This document shows positions 36,501 through 48,808 of a stretch of 64,000 bases of DNA, in pieces. The stretch is taken from the NCBI GenBank assembly GCA_014825775.1, contig MVAQ01000003.1, positions 186,001 through 250,000 on the forward strand. The letters are read 5' to 3'. Position 1 is the first letter of the stretch; each line of letters opens with the position of its first letter. This DNA is from Krasilnikovozyma curviuscula. Its lineage: Eukaryota > Basidiomycota > Tremellomycetes > Cystofilobasidiales > Mrakiaceae. The position numbers were made by a program, and so were the translations under genes. Under the pieces are notes generated by a model. It searched no databases, was not told the origin of the DNA, and saw only the letters and a list, made by a program, of their open reading frames with translations.

Positions 36501-39077
36501 CAGCCGGATGCACCCCCAGCGCGTGTCAACGAGAAAGCAGACATTGAAAGCTCCGCAGTCACTCGCCAATCCTCTGGGACCTTCCGTGGAAACTTTACTT
36601 TCAAGAATGTCTACTACACTGTTCAAGTTGGTGGTGAAGATCGTGTACTTCTCGTGAGTGAATTTTTTTGCTCAACTCAGCGTCGCAGCTCTGACGCACG
36701 CTCTTCAAAACAAACAGAACAACGTCTCTGGTATCGTCCGCCCATTCAGATTGTGCGCGTTGATGGGTGCTTCCGGGGCTGGTAAAACCACGCTTTTGGA
36801 TACTGTATCTCAGAGGAAGACGACAGGTAAAGTTGAGGGAGAGTATCGCATGGGCGGCGCTCCCTTGGCCTCCGACTTCTCGCGGAAGACGTCCTTCGTC
36901 CAACAAGGCGACATTCATGAACCTTTCTCGACGTAGGTCCTTTAAGTTTCCAGCTGCTCGGTAGGATTTTGCTCACTTCTCTCTCCAGTGTTCGTGAATG
37001 TCTCGAGTTCTCTGCTCTCCTTCGCCAACCTGCTCACTACACGAAAGAGGAAAAGCTCGCATTTGTCGATGAGGTCATCGACCTCCTGGAACTTAACTAC
37101 ATTGCTGATGCCATCATTGGTCCTCTGGGTGTCGAAGAACGTAAGCGACTAACTATCGGTGTCGAGCTTGCAGCGCGTCCGGAGGAGCTGCTCTTCTTGG
37201 ATGAACGTAAGTTTTAGCCTTTTTTTTTTCTTTTTTTTCGATTTTTCCTCTCGCATTCTGTTTGGTACACTCCATCTGACACCGGATGGATTTTTAGCAA
37301 CCTCTGGTCTAGACAGTCAAGCAGCGTACGACATTGTTCGATCTCTGAGAAACATCGCGTCCAAAGGGCTTGCGATCCTGTGCACCATCCATCAACCCTC
37401 TGGAGATCTTTTTGAGGTAAGTTTTGATTTCACATTTTTTGGGTCAGCTGGTCTCTGACGCTATGTTCTCCACAGATGTTCGACGACGTCTTGCTGCTTG
37501 CTCGTGGAGGACACACTGTCTACCATGGACCTACTGGTGTGGGAGCTAGCATAGTTTCAGACTACTTTTCTTCTAAGGGGGAAGCATTCCCAGCTGATTG
37601 TAACCCAGCTGAAGAGATCATGTTCGTCTTCAGCAATTAACAGTTTTTTTTTTTTTTTTAAATTGTTATTGACCTTTAATCAACTTTTTTTTTCGCAGCC
37701 GAGCAGTCGCCCCAGTCGGTGGATCCTCTTCTGACTGGCCTCAAATCTGGAGAGAATCAGCTGAGGCGATCTCTCTTGAAGAAGAAATTGACATGATCAA
37801 CAGCAAATCCGTTGTCGATTCCAACGCAGCCAACGCAGCACCAACTGAATTCGCGACATCGTTTGTATTCCAGACTACTCAATTGCTGAAGAGAAACTTT
37901 ATTGCTCAATGGAGATACGGCCCAGTGAGTTTTCAAGTATTCTTTGGTGCCCGTGTCCGCTCATTGACCACTCAATTTCTTCTTTACCCAGTACAACACT
38001 ACAAAGTTCGCAGTCTGCACCTTCTTTGGTCTGTTCCTTGGATTCTATTTCCTCAATCTTCCAGTCACACAAACCGGTCTCCAGAGCTTAGCTGTGCTGC
38101 AGATGGTGCTCTCGCAAAGTGGTCCTCCTCTCATCTTGTCCATGTCAGATTACTTCTTGCAGAGACTCAGCATCTTCATTGGAAGAGAGCGCTCTGGGAT
38201 TTATAGCTGGTATGCTCTTGTCACTGCGTAAGTCCACATTTCGGGATCCTCTGAGTGGACTTAGACTGACTTGCATGTCTGCGAGACAGCCTCATCCTGG
38301 TGGAATTCCCAACGATCGTCGTCGTCTTCTCACTTCAGTTCTTTTGCTATTACTGGACATCTGGCCTGAATTCTACGGCGAGTGCTGGTGCTCTAGCCTG
38401 GCTTACTTGGATCTCCTACTCGATCTTCGTCTGTACCTCCGCACAACTCTTCGCAGCTGTTTCGCCCTCACAACAGGCTGTACCTTACATCCTCTCGCTC
38501 ATGTGGAACATATACTGCGCAACCTCTGGCGCTTTGGTGCCACACTCTCTGATGCCTTCGCCGTACAGGGACTTCGTGTACTGGGTCAGCCCTGTGAGGT
38601 GGATCCTAGGGTCGTTGATCTCCAGCGGCCTCTCCCCACACAAGGTCACCTGCGCGACCGAGGAGTTCGTCACGTTCAACATCCCATCCGGCCAGACATG
38701 TGGTGAATATGCCGCTTCGTACCTTGAGACTGCTGTCGGGTATCTGGTAGACTCGACGGCAACTTCGAGCTGCCAATACTGTCCAATGAGCTCAGGTTCA
38801 GATTACGTCGAGCAGGCCGGATATTCTGCGACTGAGGGATGGAGAGATTGGGGTGAGTAATCCCAAAATATTTTTTGTTGCACGAGACCTAACTGTTCTG
38901 GGCGAGCTTCTGTTTTCCAGGTATCTCTCTCGCGTTCCTCGTGTCAAACTTGGCTTTGATCTACAGTGAGTTGGTTCCATCTACGTTGAACATCCAGCCA
39001 TCTATGCTTACTCTACTATCATTTTTTTCATAGTCGCTGTCTGGTGGTTCAAGATCAGACCACTGTACAAGAACTAA
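33534..39077 (+). CDS. PDR-type (ABCG full-size) ABC transporter
   Basis: Plasma-membrane efflux pump with the (NBD-TMD)2 layout. NBD1 shows the PDR-specific degenerate Walker [19 protein letters not shown]-loop replacement [18 protein letters not shown], signature [13 protein letters not shown] and degenerate Walker [17 protein letters not shown]2 is canonical: [19 protein letters not shown], signature [33 protein letters not shown] and [13 protein letters not shown]. The first TMD includes [20 protein letters not shown] and the cysteine-containing extracellular loop before helix 6; the second ends [17 protein letters not shown] and finally [14 protein letters not shown]. About twenty short introns. 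Size, roughly 1400 residues, fits the family. Likely drug or lipid export; substrate not readable. The bZIP-like gene just upstream is a candidate regulator. Confidence 0.93.
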
Positions 39078-39396
39078 TTGCATCACATAGAAATCACAAC
39101 AAACTGCCTTTAACTCACACAAATCTAGATTATCACCTATACATTTGCATTTTTCTCTATCAATTTTTTCGTTTGTCCATCTATTACCCTCTTTGAAAAT
39201 TATGGCGACCTCATCAGAGGCGGCGTGAAATGAAAAAGTAAACAAACGCGGAGACAGTAAAGCCTGGGCTGGATTACGCCTGAGCCAGTCGCCACAGTCA
39301 CGATTTTTTTCTCTTGACTCGAAACGTTTTAGACTTTCTCCACTGAAAGTTCAGACTGCAACCAACATCCCAGCCAGTCAATTCTCGATTCCCAAG

Positions 39397-42300
39397 ATGC
39401 TTCGTTCGTCTTCAAGATCTCTCAAGGCAGCTGTGTCCCCATCGACATCTTCGTGTGCTGTGAGGTGTTCGACCACTGGAGCCATTCGTCGCTCGAGCTC
39501 GAAGGACCGAAGCATCACGCCTGAAGCCAAATCCAGAGTGCAAAACCAAGCCCAGCGATGGCTCTCTAGCTCTTCGTCAAGTAAAGATGCTACTGTTGTG
39601 TGAGTACTTGCCCTTCCAGCTGGCCGAACTAGGTTGGAACAAGGTGTGGGGTACTAGGGTCGCTCTGCGCTCCATTTTTTCTGCTTCGGATGGACGTGCA
39701 AAGGACTGAATGTTCGCGAAGGCACTGATCTCGACGTGTGGACAGGGATCTGTTGGAGAATTGCTTGCTGAAGTTGATCGTCCTGGCTTTGTGACTGACC
39801 TTCCATCCCTTTTTCGTGTTTTTCTCATTTACATGACTCGAATCCATTTCATACTGCGCCGGCGACTACTGCATTCCTTCACTACCAAACATACGGGACG
39901 ACATTTGAATCCTTACATCTTGGAATATGCTCTCTCCAACAGCCGACCCAATCCATCCCCTAACTTCCAATCCCTGCCTCGCGAATCCATCGACCACCCA
40001 TCGCCTCTCTCGAGGACAGCTATAAAAAACGGCAACGAGCCTGATCACTCGTAAGTAGAGTTACTTCCTTGCATTCCCCTTGCATTTTCTATGCTATTAG
40101 GCACTGCTACGGTGTCCTAGAAAGCGAATCAAAAATTCTGCTAAATCGGCCGAATGAATACAAACTGACTTGTCTGCCTGCCTTCCTTGTGCTTTATAAA
40201 AACTAGGTTCGTTGGTAAATCAGGAGGTGAAATCTTCCACGAAATGATGCTCCGTCACGATGTCAAGCACGTCTTCGGCTACCCAGGAGGAGCCATCCTG
40301 CCTGTCTTCGACGCCATCCACAACTCGAAACACTTCGATTTTGTCCTCCCCCGACACGAGCAAGGTGCTGGGCACATGGCTGAAGGATATGCAAAGGTCT
40401 CTGGCAAACCTGGTGTCGTTCTCGTCACCTCTGGTCCAGGAGCTACGAATGTTATCACTCCTATGCAAGACGCTTTGAGTGATGGTATTCCGATGGTCGT
40501 TTTCTGTGGCCAAGGTAAGTTTAATCTTGGTTACAGCTCTTTAATCATATCTTGTGTCTGATGTTGTCATCTTCTCTCTTCCAACTCGAATGTTCGCTTT
40601 CCAGTTGCCACTTCCGCTATTGGTTCTGACGCTTTCCAGGAAGCCGATGTCATTGGTATCTCGAGATCATGCACCAAGTGGAACGTCATGGTCAAGGATA
40701 TCTCCGAGCTCCCACGAAGGATTAACGAAGCCTTCAAGATCGCTACTTCCGGTCGCCCAGGTCCAGTCCTCGTCGATCTTCCAAAGGACATCACCGCTGG
40801 CATCCTCCGAACGCCCATTCTCGCCAGAAACATGTGGCCCGGAGGAACCGTCCTGCCAACTTCCACCTCCTCTAATCCCGTTGATTACGAGAGCATCGAG
40901 AAGGCTGCCAAGTTGATCAACCAGGCTAAGAAGCCAGTCGTCTACTGTGGACAAGGTATTCTTGCCTCTGAGGAAGGTCCAAAGCTGCTCCAGTTGCTCG
41001 CCAAGAACGGTAACATTCCTGTCTGTACCACCCTCCAGGGTCTTGGTGCGTTCGACGAACATGACCAGGAGAAGAGTCTGCACATGTTGGGCATGCACGG
41101 CGCTGCCTACGCTAACTTGGCCATGCAGGAGGCAGATGTCATAATTGCTCTCGGTGCTCGATTCGATGATAGAGTCACTGGAAAAGTTGACAGTGAGTTA
41201 ACAACACTCAGCTCGAAAATCTCCTTCCCGTTGGTTACTCTATGCTAATCAATTCACTCGCGTTCAGCCTTCGCTCCAGCTGCTCGTGCCGCTGCCCTGC
41301 AAGGAAAAGGCGGTATCATCCACTTCGAAATCCAGCCAAAGAATATCAACAAGGTTGTCCAGGCGACCATCCCAGTCCTCGGCGACGTCATCACCTCCCT
41401 TCACAACTTGGTCCCCCAGATTCACTACTCTCCGAGAGAAGATTGGTTCGCCAAGATCAAGGCTTGGAAGGAGAGGTATCCATTTACATATGCCCCTTCG
41501 AAACCTGGTGAGAGGATGAAGCCTCAAGAGGTCATTGAGGAGCTGAACAAGCAATGTGATGTTATTGGAAGTGAGTAACTCACATTTGTCCTAGAGATCA
41601 TCGTCAGTTACTGACAATACTTAACTATTTTTAGAGGAGAATGTTATTATCACCACTGGTGTTGGACAACACCAAATGTGGGCTTGTCAAAACTACAGGT
41701 GGAGACACCCACGATCTTGGGGTAAGCTGTCTGTTTTTGCGGCACCTTGGGTTTTCATCTGACACGACCCCATTCTTTCTTTAGTATCTTCTGGTGGTCT
41801 TGGAACAATGGGTTACGGTCTTCCTTCCGCTGTCGGTGCCAAGGTTGCTGCTCCAGAAAAGGTTGTCGTTGATATCGACGGTGACGCCTCATTCTCAATG
41901 ACTGCCATGGAGTTGGCCACTGCTTCTCAGTACAACATTGGTGTCAAGGTCTTGTTGCTCAACAACGAGTTCCAGGGTATGGTTGAACAGTGGCAAGGTA
42001 AGCCTTAGGGTTTTCCACTGTGTTACACTCAGTTGTTTTGCTAACTCGCCTTCCGCCTTTCAGATCTGTTCTACGAACAAAGGTATTCTCACACCCAGAT
42101 GGTGAATCCTGACTTCGTAAAACTTGCTGAATCGATGCACTGTAAAGCTCTTCGATGCACAAAGCTTGAGGACCTCCCTGCCATGATGAAGGAGTTCTTG
42201 GAGTACGACGGTGACAAGCCCATCTTGTTCGAGTGTGAAGTCACCAAGAATGAGCACGTCTTCCCAATGGGTATGTAGACACTCTTTCTTTCTTCGCTAT

Positions 42301-42473
42301 GTATATCTCTGACTTGTTTTCTTTGCGACTTATGATTAGTTGCTGCCGGTTCAGCCCTGCATGAGCAAATTGTAAGTTGCCCTCCGGAGTTCTAAGCAGT
42401 TCTACCTTCTGACTCTTCGGTTACCCTCTTTCAGATCCACCCACTTCTTAGGGATGCTGCTAAGAAGATCTAG
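39397..42473 (+). CDS. ILV2: ILV2, acetohydroxyacid (acetolactate) synthase catalytic subunit, mitochondrial
   Basis: ThDP- and FAD-dependent enzyme making acetolactate and acetohydroxybutyrate, first common step of Ile/Val/Leu synthesis. The Ser/Arg-rich start ([19 protein letters not shown]) is a mitochondrial presequence. Conserved blocks: [59 protein letters not shown] (catalytic Glu), [72 protein letters not shown], and the ThDP motif [19 protein letters not shown] ending LLNNEFQGM. About ten introns. Intron 1 spans 39600-39942 (343 nt), much longer than its neighbours; its 3' part is an open frame continuous with exon 2. Stop TAG at 42471-42473. Confidence 0.95.
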
Positions 42474-43378
42474 TTTTGTATTTGCTTCAAAGCTCTGAGT
42501 CAAAAGGGTCGTTCAGGTCCACCATGATTTTCCTCTTGTTTATTTGCTTTCTGCATCATTAACCATCTTTGTAACTGTATGTCTATGTACACCGGTAGTG
42601 CTGATGTTCTTTTCTTTGCAAGTAATCGTCCACCTCTGCGCAACTTTTGCAGAACTGGAAGTGTAGTACAGTTGTTAGTACAAGAAGTTAGTGATATTCA
42701 GGTGTGGTATTTTTTATAGAAGGTCGGAGTGAGACATATGGAAACAGAGCTACGCCGTGGATCCGCAACCATCAGTTGTGAGCACACAGCCCAGATGCTC
42801 ATCACCATCTATGTCTTTTTGTGAGACTGGGATCGACCTAGATCACTAGCAGCCGGGTACGGTGTAGGAGTTTTCTAAATATTCAATTACCTCCAATTCA
42901 CTCTGATGTTATTCATTGTATAATGTTGTTTTTTAGCAGCACAGCAATAGCCCAGTTATCCCACCAGCGAGTAAAGAAGTGCAATGAAGTCGAAATAGTT
43001 TACAACGCGATCTCCAACTAAGCTCACTTCTTTTCTTGAACTATTCTAAGTACTATTCTCTTAAGAGAGGTAAAAGCTCTGTTTTGCAGAGCCAGGCCAA
43101 GAGATTCTGGCAAAGGGTGGAAGCAAAGTGTGATTGGAAGAGATATATCTGCATCTTTCAGATAGACGACCCGACTCGTTTCTTTCTGAAAACTACCACT
43201 CTCAATATCATCCATCTTTATCACGAAACAGAGTTACCGTGTTCAAGTTTAAGGTCATCTTTCGCAGAGTACCAGAGAAGGCAGACAACATTCGAAAGTC
43301 GCAAGGCAAAAGAAAACAGCATACTAATGACATGGCAAGAACCTCACTCATTTCACCGCGACACACTAGCTGACCCTC
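42474..43378. other. Convergent intergenic region (ILV2 / API5-like)
   Basis: About 900 bp containing two 3' UTRs. A 169-codon frame on the plus strand starts at 43036 and runs into the antisense of the API5-like tail; it resembles nothing known and is not called a gene. Confidence 0.5.
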
Positions 43379-46318
43379 CTAGTTCTTTGACAGTCCACCA
43401 ACTCTGGACAGCAGACTCCGTTTTTGAACGATCTTTGGGCCCAGAGACAGCGGCGCTTGTGCAGGAGCAGCAGCATGTGTATGTGCGACGGGCACCGGGG
43501 TCGGCAAAGGTGACGGTAACTTTTCTCTCACCCCATTTCCTTTGATTCCGAATCCCACGTTGTTGGGGGTGGGGCTGCTGGGTGACAATTTCTGCTGCGC
43601 TGCACCTTTGATGCTGATGATTTTAGGAGAAGGTTGTGCTGCTGGTGATGGTTCAGCGACAAGGGTCGGCTCGACCATCGGAAGATCGGCAGCAGTAGTT
43701 GGCGGGTTTGGCAGTGTAGAAGCTGGTAGTAGTGGACTGGGGACTACAGCAGTGGAGGACGGTGGTTTAGGTGGCAGAGATTGGGGTTTAGCGGGTAATG
43801 GATGAGAAGAGGATGTTGTTGAATGTGATGGTGGGGGGTTGACGAGTTTTGTGTTACTGCTGTTGGTATGGCTGGTGTATGGTGAGTCGCTGGGTCCCAC
43901 ATTGTGAGATTTAGAAGTTGACGGTTTCGAGGTTGAACTGTACGACGATCGACTCTCGTCCTGCCTCTCCTCCCTTGGGCCGTCTCTTCTCCCTGAGGCT
44001 CTGGATTCGTGTTGATCTGACCTCCTACTTTTCAAAAGTGGAAGCGGATCTCTTCTTGACAAGTTGGACGATTCACCATTGTAACCACTGCGGTCTCTTG
44101 AGTCTTGATGTGACCAAGACGGTCCCGATCGACGGTCATAGTCGCGACGATCGCGGTAATCATCGCGTCGGTCATCTTCCCATCGTCTCTTTCCTTGATT
44201 TTTATATTGGGGTTCAGAAGTGTAATCTTGAGGTTGGCCTTCATAACGCAAAGATCGAGAAGGAGAACGAGGACGCATTGACTGAGAACTTGAGGACGCT
44301 GAATACTGCTGATGTGGGAGACGCTGACGAGACTGAGACGATGCTTGTTGTCGAGAAGAACTATGGTCGTCCATGGCTGGTGAGGGAGACTCTTTTCTCG
44401 CGCGAGCTGGAGCTGGAGCAAGGACGGGGGGAAGTGGTGGAGGTACAGCAGCAGGAGCAGGCAGGGTCCATGATGGTCTGGAAGGGTTTAGAGTGGAGTG
44501 CTTTTCCTGTAGGAACTGAGTGAAAACGAAAGAAAAAGAGAGGGAAAAAAAGCATGAGACTGAGGGTCGGCTCCTTGTCCAGCCAGAAGCTTTTGAAGAG
44601 CATACTCACGCGAGCAATGTCTCTGCAGTTCTTCTGACATCTCAGATCCAGAGGAGAGCTTCCAAAAGGTCCCGCGTTGGCGATGGCTTCCCACGTAGAC
44701 CTCATCGCGCTGTTGTTTCTCGCAGAGTTTGCGAATTGGCCATTGCCCTGCAGAAAATGAGAGAATTAGCACATCGACATCCTTTGTGCTTTATGAGAAG
44801 GTACGTACCATTGAGGCTAGGTGGTACAAGGAAAATAAGATTGCTTCTAACATCGGTGGGTTCCTGCCCACGTCCTTCCCACCAGCGAACAACAGGCGTC
44901 AGAAAATGAAGCGAAAGAGTGGGCTGACTGGCTGACTCACCTTGACAAATGCAAAGAGCTTCTGGCTGACATTGATATGCAGCCAAGGAAAGCTTCCATC
45001 ATTTGGGCTCACTCCTTGAGGTGGTTTGTTTAGAAAGCTAGCCCATCGCGACATCCATCTCTCAAACTCTCTACTAGTTTCCAAGCTTGCCTTGATGTAC
45101 TGATTTTGGCGCCAGAAGTCAACCACCACTCTTGGATCCATCTTCTCGAGTGTGTCTTCATCTTCCAAAATCGTTTCCAAGATGGTGTAAATGGGGTCAA
45201 CTAAAACCTGCGCAATATCTTGATCTGATGGTTTATTGACGGCTGTGAGCACAAGGTTGACTGCCTGAGTAACCGACTTTGATGTTGAGAGTGTACCAGT
45301 GACAGCTGGTAGAGGAAGTAAAAGAGAAAATATCGATTTGTAGAGTTCTGGTTTAGTCGATGAGGGTGACAATGTTTCGAGGAGCTGCAGGGATGTATCA
45401 ACTCCGCGTTAGAAGGTGATTAAAAGCAAGCACATGCAACTGAAGACTCACAGACAGTAATCCTTTCCTCAAAGATTCAAGCGGATCTTGCTCTACGTCC
45501 TTCATATCCATCAACGCATCCTCCCTTCCAGTCCCGATCAGTTTACCTTGACTCAGAGCCCTTCTCACCGATTCCGCATCGATAACAAGGAAGTCAACCA
45601 ACACCATCTTTAAACTAAGTTCTGAATCGTCATTTGAAAGAACTGCAGATATAACTGCAAAAGTAAATTTGGGTGCTATGTTGATATGAGCCAGGAGTGA
45701 CGCTCGAATCAGAGCGTGTTCTTCGACATCCTCTGCATGATCCATAAGAAGCTGTCAGAATGAGACATGGTAGCAAGAAGAAGAAAAGGATAATACACTC
45801 ACCAACTTGGAGCAACTGAATGATGACATCTGCATTTCTTTTCACCCAGTCGAGAGCAACATCGCTCAGCTTCGCAAACGCCTTGTACCCAACCATTCGG
45901 ACGCTCTTATCCTCATCCTCACAGAGATCATAGATACAATCCACAGCCTGTTCCTTGATGTTGTCTTCTTGCTGCAGTCAGGGATGGTACACGGAGGGGC
46001 AAAATCAGATCAGTCGGTCTCCTTTAGAACGGAACGCAGGAAGGAGGGTGGAAAAGAGCTTACCTGCCCAAAGAATCGCGGGAGATTCTCACCACTGAAT
46101 GTTCTCACAGGTATCGATTTGGACTTCGAGATATCAATGAGGAATTTTATAGCTTTAGTTGCTTGAACAGAAGACTAATCAAGTAAAGCATGTCAAAATG
46201 AAATCACATTGGGACTGGTAACAGGACCTGTGACGGTACTTACAGCTCCGGCAGCTTCCCCACGCTCAATAAGAGCCCTTCCCTCTTCGATTGCTAGAGC
46301 CTCAGGTAGCTCAGCCAT
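43379..46318 (-). CDS. API5-like HEAT-repeat protein with long Pro-rich and Arg/Ser-rich tail
   Basis: The N-terminal half matches the apoptosis inhibitor 5 family: IPVRTFSGENLPRFFGQQED, AVDCIYDLCEDEDKSVRMVG, WVKRNADVIIQLLQ, EEHALIRASLLAHINIAPKF and SLKMVLVDFLVIDAESVRRA. These are paired helices of a HEAT/ARM solenoid, a nuclear scaffold in relatives. Later exons (WLHINVSQKLFAFVK; MRSTWEAIANAGPFGSSPL) complete the fold. The C-terminus, one long exon, is proline rich (LPAPAAVPPPLPPVLAPAPA) then RS/RD rich (RRWEDDRRDDYRDRRDYDRR), then Ser/Pro rich, ending SLLSRVGGLSKN. The tail is about 370 residues and resembles RNA-associated low-complexity regions. Start at 46318. The exact nuclear role is not established by sequence. 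Confidence 0.72.
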
Positions 46319-46666
46319 ACTTGAGAGTATGTACACCGTCCTGGGTGGGGGATAATTATGAAAGCTCTGACGAGACGCGAACCTCTCTTCCTCAATAGGA
46401 CACATTCATATTTAATTAGACCCTCACCACATTCGAAGAACTAAGATTACATCTTTGACCTTGAATTTCTTCTAGTTGGTACGAGAGCGTTTAATGAAGA
46501 GATCTCTGGTCATGAACGCCACTGATCAAAGGAAAGGACCGAGACCTTCCGAGATTCTCAGAATACATCCAGAATTACAAGAAGGGTATATCGTATTCAT
46601 TAGAGGAGATAGGATAGTCAAAAGAGCAGAGCCAAGAAAGTGTCTATCCTGCGACAGGTAACAGCG
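46319..46666. other. Region between API5-like start and NSE4 stop
   Basis: About 350 bp with the API5-like promoter and NSE4 3' UTR. A plus-strand frame at 46476-46661 encodes up to 61 residues (from an internal ATG, MNATDQRKGPRPSEILRIHP...). It is basic and soluble-looking, without recognised homology. It could be a small gene or chance. Confidence 0.35.
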
Positions 46667-48269
46667 CTAACCGTACCATTTTTTGGAGCCTCCTGCGCCC
46701 TTGTGTTGTGAAGTATCTTCTTTTCTGTGAGGAATGACCGGTTCTTTGATTTCAAAAGTTTCGATTGCGTCCTGAACCCACAACAAGCACGGCGCAAATG
46801 TTTAAGTAACGATGTCGCACTGAGGCTTTTTAAATGAGGTGCTTACCCTCCAAGTAGCCATGTCCATTTCAAGAACCATCTGCATCTTCGAAACGGCTGC
46901 ATTATTGTCTGTTTCTTTCCTCAGCTCAGGTTCAGGTGCTTCACAGGCACTGATTCCGAGGGACCCGTCTTCAAGTTCTTCCAAGTTAGCTGTTGAAGCT
47001 CGTAGTTCAAATGAGAGGTAGAAAATATTTTCGATTGTTTGTGAATATGAATGGGGCTGTGTTGTTTTACAAGAATGAAATTATTTGTCAGACATTGGGG
47101 AGAAGCAGAGGAACAGGTGCGTCGTAGCTTCTTTGTGGACGTACGTTGATGACAAATTTAAAGAAGTTCACTGGAATGACTTCTCCTTGTTCGTTGATCT
47201 GAGTCATTTTCTGTAGGATGTCTGCGATCTATGCAGCATCAGGCCAGATATAGAAAAAATGAGCCCTCTTGTGTCCACAGTCGCTCAAGATGAAAACAGC
47301 TTTGAAATCTCACCTTCTTGACCATCCCACTCGTCTCATTCTCATTTGTGACAACATCGTTTCTGGTAATCTGTTCAACATCCTTCTTCTTACTCTCATC
47401 CCTCTCCAGCTTAGCCCTCTTCTGCTGCATTGCTCTGCTCTTCTGCTCGACCATCAGTGGCCCAAACATAAAGTCTGTCGAAAGAACCTTGCGTGCCCAT
47501 CGCGATGACATGTACCCTAATGTAGACCAGTCGCCTTCGGGAGACGTGTTGACGATGGAATCGTCGTCGTCCGCTTCCTGCGACGCATGATCTGATCGGA
47601 TGACGTGCGCGACTCTGATCCACCAAAAACCAAGAAAGAAAGAAAGAAAGAAAGAAGGGATTAGAAAGTCTGGTTATTAACCAAAGAACGGGGAGACAAG
47701 AGGGACATGCTTCAGAATGTAGTCATCGATGTCGAATGCGTTCTGATCTACCTTCAGCTGACGCGCTTTCGTAGCTGCAGTATTTGAGACCGTCAAGAGG
47801 ACTTTTGAATCGAGCGTTGCTTCCTGTGTTCCTTGGACTGTCTCAAAGCGAGAGAGTTAGCTTCTCCGAGGAGCCACATTAGATATGAACATTGCATGAG
47901 AACGGACCGTTCTTGAAGATCTTGTCATTTCGAGTGATGGTAGCTGTTATATCTTCGATGTTGACGTTTTGGATATCCTGCCGTTGCTCTACACGGTAAA
48001 GAGAGCGAAAGGGTCAGAGAACGAGGACCAGTCAGTTTGAGTTCTATTTCAATTTCGCAAGCCTTCCTATCCAGCCAATAAGCCTCCAAAGGGATAGATG
48101 ATACTACACTGAATCACAATGGCCACATAAGATGGAATGTCCACTCACTTTCAGCCTCAGCCAGCTCAGCCCTCAGTTGCTTCCTCAATTTCCTTTTGTC
48201 CGCTTCAGTTTGTTCCTTTGGTGAGTGGGATATCATAGATGGTTCTTCCTCATGATCAGAAATGATCAT
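46667..48269 (-). CDS. NSE4: NSE4, kleisin subunit of the SMC5-SMC6 complex
   Basis: Kleisin that bridges the SMC5 and SMC6 heads and acts in DNA repair. Recognised by TQEATLDSKVLLTVSNTAAT followed by KARQLK, by DWSTLGYMSSRWARKVLSTD followed by FMFGPLMVEQKSRAMQQ, and by the C-terminal winged-helix motif FKFVINPYSFSQTIENIFYL followed by SFELRAS; these three blocks in this order are the Nse4 signature. The protein ends GAGGSKKWYG. The coding sequence is split by at least seven introns; one contains a (TTTC)n tract at 47632-47657. The first ATG I can see is at 48269 (MIISDHEEEPSMISHSP); the frame is open further upstream to an acceptor near 48306, so a short 5' exon with the true start may be missing. 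Confidence 0.85.
47632..47657 (+). repeat. AAAG/TTTC microsatellite in an NSE4 intron
   Basis: About six copies of AAAG on the plus strand. In the transcribed (minus) direction it is a TTTC run just upstream of a 3' splice site, so it forms the polypyrimidine tract. Confidence 0.7.
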
Positions 48270-48808
48270 CAGAGGATCCTCTAGTGTCGGTTTCTGTCTT
48301 GCCAACTAAACGGGTCGCAAATGCAGAAGGGTAATGTAGAGACGGATTCAGAGAAGTAGGAAATGATCAGCCTGAATCTCCTCTGATCGTACATCTGCTC
48401 CAGTATAGCGGCAAAGCTCACCTCTTCCTTTACTGAGAGATGTGTGAACCTAATCTAACTGACAAATGGGCCAGAGGGAATTCGAAGAACAAGAGGCAGA
48501 ACACGACCGCCGAGCGCGTTCGATTTTATGGTCGCATTGCTATATATTTTCCCATGGATCTCACTCTTCCAGAAAACCTACATGACTTCGTAGAGACTCT
48601 AAGCTGAGAATCAGTTCGCACCTGGACAACCGAGTGGAAAGCATGCACCACGCCACGATTGACCTCAGAGGCATGGCAGCTTGAGTTAATGCGTTTCCAA
48701 CCACCATCTTCGACAGTACCTAGTATCTTTACCACTCTAGCCTTGACATCACCACATTCTCAAAACTCCTCTTGTCTCGTCAGAAGCTGCCGTGCTCCTC
48801 TGATCGTC
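48270..48808. promoter_or_regulatory. Divergent promoter between NSE4 and cyclophilin
   Basis: About 540 bp containing promoters of both genes and possibly a short first NSE4 exon. An in-frame ATG for the cyclophilin occurs at 48659. Confidence 0.45.

Noticed and set aside
37216..37245. Long T-rich run in the ABC transporter gene
   Set aside because: Lies inside a short intron and is a normal polypyrimidine stretch.
40187..42473. Possibility that the ThDP enzyme is pyruvate decarboxylase or a glyoxylate carboligase
   Set aside because: The [14 protein letters not shown] block, NEFQGM and the overall block order are specific to acetohydroxyacid synthase, and a mitochondrial presequence is present.
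43036..43545. 169-codon frame between ILV2 and API5-like
   Set aside because: Overlaps the API5-like coding end in antisense, no conserved motif, no promoter or splice support; kept only as a note.
43918..44523. 201-codon plus-strand open frame
   Set aside because: Lies antisense to the low-complexity tail of the API5-like gene; composition is a mirror of the biased codons, with no recognisable domain.
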